This document shows, piece after piece, positions 1-4,706 of a DNA stretch of 6,774 bases. The position numbers and the translations under genes were made by a program. The first letter of the stretch is position 1. The number at the start of each line of letters is the position of its first letter. Source of the DNA: Candidatus Aminicenantota bacterium (GTDB taxonomy: Bacteria > Acidobacteriota > Aminicenantia > Aminicenantales > Aminicenantaceae); assembly GCA_030614645.1 (NCBI GenBank), contig JAUWTR010000094.1, forward strand, positions 1 to 6,774, read 5' to 3'. The notes beneath the pieces are model-generated. The model searched no databases. It was not told where the DNA came from and saw only the letters and a program-made list of their open reading frames with translations.

Positions 1-702
1 ACCATGGATCAACAGGGAAGTTTTGCTATCACATGGTCGAGTTTCGGACAGGATGGAGATAAAACCGGAATCTTTGCAAAAAGATTCGACCGGGAGGGAA
101 ATACAGCAGGTCCGGAATTTATAGTAAATTCATCTTCAAAAGGCTGGCAGGAATGGCCCGCTATTGCCATAGATACCTGGGGTAATCTTATTATTTGCTG
201 GCACAGCTGGCAGGAGGACGACCAAGCTTACGACATTTCCGCCCGGATATTTGATAAGATAGGAACTGCGAAAGGATTGGAATTCCAGGTCAATAGCATT
301 TCAGAGGATTGGCAGGTCTTTCCTTCTATTGCTGTTGACTCGGAAGGAAGTTTCATAATCACCTGGCAAAGCAGGGGGCAGGACGGTGATTCATTCGGAA
401 TATATGCCCGCATCTTTGAAAAAAATGGACAATCCCTGGGGCCAGAATTCCAGGTCAACTCAACTGCAACAGGAAGCCAAGAGTCAGTGGATATTTATAT
501 GTTTTCCAGGAAAACATATGGTTTCACTTGGCAAAGTCAACAAAATGAAGAAACTGAATGGGACCTGTTCAGTAAAACATTTGCCATCCAATTACCTGGC
601 CTCGAGAGTAATCCCAAAAAATTTAAGGAACAATATGATCCGCAAAAAAATATGTATTCTCCTCACCTTGATATCGATCGCGACAGCGGTCCCAGCAGAT
701 GA
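1..702 (+). CDS. Repeat-containing surface/secreted protein, 3' part only
   Basis: The frame is open from the first base, and the first ATG (position 4) lies inside a repeat, so the true start is upstream of the window. Counting that Met as residue 1, there are three clear units of exactly 55 residues (1-55, 56-110, 111-165) and a decayed fourth (166 to about 198). The shared pattern is D-x-x-G-x-x-x-I-x-W-x-S, then an acidic DGD-like turn, G-I-x-A-R-x-F, G-x-E-F-x-V-N-S, and a W/Q-rich end. Repeats of this WQS-GQDG / EF-VNS type are known from large bacterial surface proteins and look like propeller blades; no enzymatic role is established. I see no catalytic motif and cannot assign a function. 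The last ~22 codons overlap the signal-peptide region of the next gene in another frame and look unnatural. The protein probably ended near residue 207 originally (see findings). It is the upstream member of the envelope operon. Confidence 0.75.
   Translation, partial: TMDQQGSFAITWSSFGQDGDKTGIFAKRFDREGNTAGPEFIVNSSSKGWQEWPAIAIDTWGNLIICWHSWQEDDQAYDISARIFDKIGTAKGLEFQVNSISEDWQVFPSIAVDSEGSFIITWQSRGQDGDSFGIYARIFEKNGQSLGPEFQVNSTATGSQESVDIYMFSRKTYGFTWQSQQNEETEWDLFSKTFAIQLPGLESNPKKFKEQYDPQKNMYSPHLDIDRDSGPSR
625..630 (+). promoter_or_regulatory. Ribosome binding site that sets the start of the SGNH hydrolase gene
   Basis: AAGGAA lies 4 nt before the ATG at 635. It selects this ATG over upstream in-frame ATGs (such as 386 and 404), which fall inside the preceding repeat gene. 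A textbook signal peptide begins exactly at 635. Confidence 0.7.
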
Positions 703-2665
703 AAATCTTTTAACAAAAAGAGGAAAAACAGTCTATCCATATTTTAACAAAGCAGGAGAATTGAATTTTATTATCTGTAACGATCAGGGAAGCACTATCA
801 TACTTAGGGCAACTCAACCTTTATCTAATATTCACTCCGGAAGCATTCAATCATATTCTAACCTCCAAACTCTACAGATAAAAAAAGATAACAGCAACGA
901 CAACTGGATGATCTGGGAATATGGCAAAGATCAGGAAGAGGATGTCTTTTTAGGCAGAATTCAGGAAAGAAAAATCTGCCATACTAAAAATATTTCCATA
1001 GGGATTAAAGGTAAAAATATTTCCCCCAGCCTGGCATTCTCTCCAAACAACCAAGCATGGGCGACCTGGATAAATACCAGAGGAGGGCAAAGTCAGCTTA
1101 TCGTAAAAAACCTGGATGCTTCATTGATATGGAGTATCCCGTCCAACAGCTCATTAATGTATTCCCCCCAGATTATTATCGATGGAACCGGAAAACCATG
1201 GCTCTTTTGGATAGAACCAAAAAAGAGAATGGATAGACTATATTATTCCTTTTTTAACGGAGAGACATGGACAACACCTTTAACACTGGATTCTAATCCG
1301 GAAGCGCCGCATTTTCATCCTGCAGCCACCCTAAACAAAAATGGATACCCCTGGGTATCCTGGAGTAGTTATGACGGCGAGGATTACGAAATTTTCACTA
1401 CATCTTGGAATGGGAATAAATGGCTTGAAATTGAAAGGATTACAAATAACTCTTCTCTATCTGACGCAGAGCCTTCTATCTCACTATACCTTAATTCCAT
1501 TCCCATGATCTCCTGGAGCCAAGCCGGAAACGGAAAAAGGGACAACTTCATCTCGTTTAAAACTGAAAGCGGGTGGTATCCAGCAATCAACATCTCCCAT
1601 GACAACAAAAGAAGCCAATCTCCTATCCTGATAACAGAAGGACATAAAATCGCTGTTGCCTGGAAGGATGGAAAAAATGTCTATGTCAAGCATCTTTCCT
1701 TTTTTGAGCTTCAAGCAAAAAGACATCCTGAAATAACAGAAAAAATCAGCGTCAAGTCAATCCACCTTGCCTCTGACAGGTTTATCGGCTTCGGAGATAG
1801 TATTACTTATGGGTCCATGAACGGCCCTTTTATGGGAAAAGGATATATCCCTCGCCTATTGGATCTTTTGAAAAATAACTATGTGGAGCCTTATATCTCC
1901 AATCGAGGAATCCCCGGGGAACAAACCTGGGAAGGGCTCAGCCGAATTGATAGTGTTATCTCAGCAGACCTTGCTCTTTATCTGCTGCTTATGGAAGGCA
2001 CCAATGATATCACCGCAATTCAATACTCAATGAACACTACTGCGTTTAATCTAAAACAGATGGTTCAAAAGAGCCTTGATTATGGAGTTATCCCTCTGAT
2101 ATCAAATATTATCCCCCGCACCAGAAATCTCTGGAAAGCAATCATTCGGGCAAGAACATTCGATTTAAACAGTAAGATCGAAAGCCTCGCCCAGGAATTT
2201 AATCTGTCATTGGTGGATAATTATAATGCCTTTTATAATTATCCGGAAGAACAGGGAGGATTTGAATCGTTAATCTCAGCCGACAATCTTCACCCCAGTA
2301 ACACCGGTTACCAGATAATGGCTGAAACCTGGCATGATAATATCAACTTTATTCCCTTCCCTCCGGTCAATCTCTCCCAAACAATCGTTGCAAACAAGGC
2401 TTTTCTGTACCAGGAATACTTAAATCACCTCTTCTGGTCAAACAATCCCAAGAATCAGGGCCGGTTCACAATAGTAAAATACAGAATATATAGAAAGACA
2501 ACCAACCAGGAAGACACCCTATTCATCCAGGTCGGAGAAGTCGCTGCCTCCCAGACTGAATTTATAGACAGAAATTTCTCCAGCCGGGAAGAAGCAGACA
2601 ACTATATCTATGGAATCACATCTGTCGATAAAGAAAACAATGAAAGCAACATCCGTAAAGGATAA
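635..2665 (+). CDS. Secreted propeller-like repeat / SGNH (GDSL) hydrolase / FN3-like protein
   Basis: This is a 676-residue exported protein. The frame is open further upstream, but I place the start at ATG 635 because it has an RBS and opens a signal peptide: basic RKK, a hydrophobic core at about 6-18, then likely cleavage after A18 or A21. Residues ~25-370 hold degenerate blades with repeated (G/N)-x-P-W-x-x-W-type strands, like a beta-propeller. Residues ~380-570 are an SGNH hydrolase: block I GDSIT with nucleophile S389, block II G425 (NRGIPG), block III GTND with N457, and block V D550-x-x-H553. All four catalytic or oxyanion-hole residues are present, so it should be active. The family hydrolyses ester bonds (lipid esters, or O-acetyl groups on glycans); the substrate cannot be read from sequence. 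Residues ~575-672 (FPPVNL start, YRIYRK, Y-x-Y-G-I-T-S-V-D, E-S-N) resemble a fibronectin type III domain. It ends 3 nt before the next gene, so it is co-transcribed. Acting outside the cytoplasm on a glycan is an inference. Confidence 0.85.
   Translation: MIRKKICILLTLISIATAVPADENLLTKRGKTVYPYFNKAGELNFIICNDQGSTIILRATQPLSNIHSGSIQSYSNLQTLQIKKDNSNDNWMIWEYGKDQEEDVFLGRIQERKICHTKNISIGIKGKNISPSLAFSPNNQAWATWINTRGGQSQLIVKNLDASLIWSIPSNSSLMYSPQIIIDGTGKPWLFWIEPKKRMDRLYYSFFNGETWTTPLTLDSNPEAPHFHPAATLNKNGYPWVSWSSYDGEDYEIFTTSWNGNKWLEIERITNNSSLSDAEPSISLYLNSIPMISWSQAGNGKRDNFISFKTESGWYPAINISHDNKRSQSPILITEGHKIAVAWKDGKNVYVKHLSFFELQAKRHPEITEKISVKSIHLASDRFIGFGDSITYGSMNGPFMGKGYIPRLLDLLKNNYVEPYISNRGIPGEQTWEGLSRIDSVISADLALYLLLMEGTNDITAIQYSMNTTAFNLKQMVQKSLDYGVIPLISNIIPRTRNLWKAIIRARTFDLNSKIESLAQEFNLSLVDNYNAFYNYPEEQGGFESLISADNLHPSNTGYQIMAETWHDNINFIPFPPVNLSQTIVANKAFLYQEYLNHLFWSNNPKNQGRFTIVKYRIYRKTTNQEDTLFIQVGEVAASQTEFIDRNFSSREEADNYIYGITSVDKENNESNIRKG
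2657..2662 (+). promoter_or_regulatory. Ribosome binding site for the TTG-started AMIN-barrel gene
   Basis: AAAGGA overlaps the last codons of the hydrolase gene and lies 6 nt before TTG 2669. It supports TTG as the start. The next in-frame ATG (2711) would remove most of the signal peptide. Confidence 0.7.
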
Positions 2666-2668
2666 GAA

Positions 2669-3688
2669 TTGAAGAAGAAATATATTTGCATCTACTTAAT
2701 ATCAGCTCTTATGCTTTTTGCGGTCATAATCTCAGCTCAATCCCCAACTGATTCTGAACTGTCTGATATTATCATAAATAAAACAGAAAACCAGGTAGAA
2801 GTAAAATTAATAATCAATAATCTCATTAGTTATACGAGTTTTCCTCTTTTCAGCCCCAACCGTTTAGTTATCGATTTATTGCAGGTCAAGAGTTTTACCT
2901 GTGATCCTGAAATCGAGATCAATGATTCCGGTGTTCAACGGATTAGAACCGCAAAAAACCAGCCTACTGTAACCAGGGTTGTTTTTGACCTGGAAGAAAG
3001 TATTCCTTCCTATTCTATTGAAGAGAAAGAGGACGGGATTTTTATATATTTCAAAATTGAACCAACTATAGAAGAAAAAAAGGAAGAAAAACCGGCTGGC
3101 AAGGTTGGAGAAACTCCCATCCTGCCTGAAATTAAAAAAGCCATAGAAAGGGAACAATTAGCCAGCAATCAAAAGCTCGGAATTTCGATCAACAGCAGCC
3201 TCTACTTCCCTCATGATGCAGATTTTCAGGATGTATATAGGTCAAATATGTTCTCCCTGGGGGGAGGATTAAGTTTCCTCTATCCATTAAGCCACAAAGA
3301 AGATCTAGGAATAACTTTGGATTTTATTTATATGGCCGCTAAAGGCAGTACATCCTATACCGATGAAGAAATCAAGTTCTCAATGATGCCGCTTTCATTA
3401 ACTGTATTTTATTTGCTCCATTTCGGGAAATTCTCTCCTTTTGCAGGAATCGGAGGGGATTATTATAACTATAAAGAAAAATATCCTGATACCTTTGCAA
3501 TCACAGAAACAACCGGCTCATTACTCGGCTATAACCTTCTTTTAGGAACACATTTGCAGATAATCAAATCCATCGCTGTAAAGGTCTATTGTAAGCTCCA
3601 TATGGCTAAGAAAACAGAAAACGACATCAAAACGAATTTAAGCGGCAACGAATACGGAATCGGTTTGATCTATTTCTTCAACTTCTAA
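2669..3688 (+). CDS. AMIN domain-outer membrane beta-barrel fusion protein
   Basis: This 339-residue protein starts at TTG. Residues 1-23 are a signal peptide (KKK, a long hydrophobic core, ISA before QS). Residues ~29-131 fit an AMIN domain: short strands such as VEVKLIIN, a NRLVIDLLQV strand, then I-x-R-I-R-T-A-x-N-Q and TRVVFDLEE. AMIN domains target periplasmic proteins (AmiC, PilQ) to peptidoglycan or the secretion septum. Residues 132-167 are a charged, Glu/Lys-rich linker. Residues ~168-339 look like a small 8-strand OmpA/opacity-type barrel, with alternating strands, aromatic girdles, a G-rich FAGIGGDYYNY strand and a final strand ending YFFNF. The C-terminal Phe is the usual signal for barrel insertion by BamA. 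The likely role is an outer-membrane protein tethered to the cell wall, but its partner or cargo is unknown. It shares an operon with the secreted hydrolase (3-nt gap), which suggests a common job. An alternative is a plain structural OmpA-like protein. Confidence 0.8.
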   Translation: MKKKYICIYLISALMLFAVIISAQSPTDSELSDIIINKTENQVEVKLIINNLISYTSFPLFSPNRLVIDLLQVKSFTCDPEIEINDSGVQRIRTAKNQPTVTRVVFDLEESIPSYSIEEKEDGIFIYFKIEPTIEEKKEEKPAGKVGETPILPEIKKAIEREQLASNQKLGISINSSLYFPHDADFQDVYRSNMFSLGGGLSFLYPLSHKEDLGITLDFIYMAAKGSTSYTDEEIKFSMMPLSLTVFYLLHFGKFSPFAGIGGDYYNYKEKYPDTFAITETTGSLLGYNLLLGTHLQIIKSIAVKVYCKLHMAKKTENDIKTNLSGNEYGIGLIYFFNF

Positions 3689-3724
3689 CCTCCTCCCTGC
3701 AAGACTGTGAAATGTAAAGACAAT

Positions 3725-3730
3725 TAGGAG
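3725..3730 (+). promoter_or_regulatory. Ribosome binding site that points to an ATT start for rsmA
   Basis: TAGGAG is followed by 6 nt and then ATT at 3737. In the rsmA frame the motif itself contains a stop (TAG 3725) and is followed by another (TAA 3731), so translation of RsmA cannot begin upstream. No ATG, GTG or TTG lies at a usable distance in this frame. Confidence 0.7.
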
Positions 3731-3736
3731 TAACCG

Positions 3737-4549
3737 ATTAGTAGTACTAAAAGAAAAAGTCGCAGGCATGCTCTAGGGCAGCATTTTCTACACAATCAGC
3801 GCATTATAGAAAAGATAGGACGCTGCATCAATCCCGGAAAAGGTGACTTTATTATAGAAATCGGCGCAGGACGCGGCGCCCTGACTTCCCTTTTAGTAAA
3901 AAAAGCAGGCAAAGTAATAGCAATCGAGAAAGACCAATCCTTAATCGTTTCCCTGCAAAAACTAAAATCCCCAAATTTAACCATCCTTAATAAGGATTTC
4001 CTCTACATCAAACTAAGCCAGTTTGTTAATGGCCAAAAATTCAAGCTGGTAGGTAATCTGCCTTATTCCCTTTCTTCCAGGATTCTATTCAAAGCACTTG
4101 CTGAAAAAAACAACCTGTCAGAATGCCACTTTCTCCTGCAAAAAGAAGTGGCTGAACGAGTATGTGCTCTCCCCGTTTCTAAAAAATATGCTCCAGTTTC
4201 TATCCTTTTTCATAACTTTTTTCTTACTACAATAAATTTCACGATCGCTCCCGGCTCTTTTCAGCCCCCTCCCCAGGTATACTCCTCTTTTATCTCTCTA
4301 ATTAAAAGAGAATGTCCTATTTTCGTCCTTAAAGACGAGAACCATTTCAAGTCTTTCTTAAACACCTCCTTCGGGCAAAGGCGAAAAAAGCTGTCAAACA
4401 ATCTGAAAGCTTTGAATTTTCCCCAGATCCGCATAGAACAGGCATTAAAAATTACTGAGATAGACGGCAACCTCAGGCCGGAACAGGTCACACTAAAACA
4501 ATTCGTCAAACTTTTCAACCAGCTTCATTATGGTTCATCTCCCGATTAG
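3737..4549 (+). CDS. rsmA: 16S rRNA adenine-N6,N6-dimethyltransferase RsmA (KsgA), ATT start
   Basis: The enzyme dimethylates the two adjacent adenines in the 3'-terminal hairpin of 16S rRNA (A1518/A1519 in E. coli) using S-adenosylmethionine, late in 30S assembly in the cytoplasm. From ATT 3737 the product is 270 residues, the normal family length. Visible motifs are LGQHFL (13-18), SAM motif I EIGAGRG (41-47), acidic E64 after a V-I-A-I strand, catalytic NLPY (107-110), QKEVAERV (135-142), F-Q-P-P-P-Q-V (175-181), GQRRKKL in the C-terminal domain and a closing LRPEQV-x-x-x-x-F. Some positions differ from the family norm as I know it: YA for YG near 151, and VYS where VDS is usual near 181. 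The first seven blocks lie upstream of the earliest conventional start codon (GTG 4148), so that codon cannot be the start. It follows the AMIN-barrel gene by 48 nt with no visible terminator, so read-through from the envelope operon is possible. Confidence 0.92.
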   Translation: MSSTKRKSRRHALGQHFLHNQRIIEKIGRCINPGKGDFIIEIGAGRGALTSLLVKKAGKVIAIEKDQSLIVSLQKLKSPNLTILNKDFLYIKLSQFVNGQKFKLVGNLPYSLSSRILFKALAEKNNLSECHFLLQKEVAERVCALPVSKKYAPVSILFHNFFLTTINFTIAPGSFQPPPQVYSSFISLIKRECPIFVLKDENHFKSFLNTSFGQRRKKLSNNLKALNFPQIRIEQALKITEIDGNLRPEQVTLKQFVKLFNQLHYGSSPD

Positions 4550-4658
4550 TTGCTGCAAAGAGAAAGAGGGAAGCCATTTTTTGACAAAATAGCGGTAAAA
4601 AGAATCAGATTAACTTGCCTAAACTATTCACAAGGGGAACTCCAGATTAATTACTACA

Positions 4659-4686
4659 AGCTACGGGCTATCAGCTAAGGGCTAAA
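4659..4686 (+). repeat. 14-bp imperfect tandem repeat, two units, upstream of ftsK
   Basis: AGCTACGGGCTATC (4659-4672) is followed directly by AGCTAAGGGCTAAA (4673-4686). The two match at 11 of 14 positions. The repeat ends 3 nt before the extended -10 element of the ftsK promoter, so it occupies the place where a -35 box or an operator would lie. It may be a two-copy regulator site or a member of a dispersed intergenic repeat; sequence alone does not decide. Confidence 0.5.
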
Positions 4687-4689
4687 ATA

Positions 4690-4698
4690 TGTTATAAT
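4690..4698 (+). promoter_or_regulatory. Extended -10 promoter of ftsK, implying a leaderless transcript
   Basis: TGTTATAAT is a perfect extended -10 element (TGn plus TATAAT at 4693-4698). At 17-bp spacing the -35 position (4670-4675, ATCAGC) does not resemble TTGACA, as is common for extended -10 promoters. Transcription normally starts about 7 nt after the hexamer, at about 4705-4707, which is at the ftsK ATG. The 8-nt gap before the ATG is a T-run plus one A, with no Shine-Dalgarno sequence. Confidence 0.65.
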
Positions 4699-4706
4699 TT
4701 TTTTTA

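Noticed and set aside
386..634. Starting the SGNH hydrolase gene at the upstream ATG 386, adding 83 residues.
   Set aside because: The added stretch is an out-of-frame reading of the preceding repeat gene, lacks domain character, and would bury the signal peptide that begins at 635.
3796..3984. Minus-strand open frames opposite rsmA, and similar ones opposite the hydrolase gene, the AMIN-barrel gene and ftsK.
   Set aside because: All are antisense to well-supported genes, short, and show no family motifs; they reflect codon bias of the real genes.
4148..4549. Reading rsmA as a 133-residue gene starting at GTG 4148, hence a truncated methyltransferase or pseudogene.
   Set aside because: The same frame is open back to 3737 and contains SAM motif I and the catalytic NLPY upstream, so the full-length enzyme is encoded and the GTG is an internal valine.
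3734..4550. The 9-bp string CCGATTAGT occurs at both ends of rsmA (3734-3742 and 4542-4550), like a target-site duplication.
   Set aside because: In a 6.8-kb window, dozens of 9-mer matches are expected by chance (about 87 for random sequence). RsmA is a core gene and there is no transposase or terminal inverted repeat. The placement at start and stop is curious but not evidence of insertion.
4581..4586. A perfect TTGACA (-35-like) in the spacer after rsmA.
   Set aside because: No convincing -10 hexamer lies 16-18 bp downstream (the region reads ATCAGA/TCAGAT), and it is too far from the TATAAT at 4693 to pair with it.
4659..4706. The T8 run (4698-4705) as the U-tract of a rho-independent terminator for rsmA.
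   Set aside because: Only a short A/T stem (AAAAT with ATTTT) or a 4-bp AGCT pairing can form before it, with no GC-rich hairpin. The T-run also lies directly between a -10 box and the ftsK ATG.
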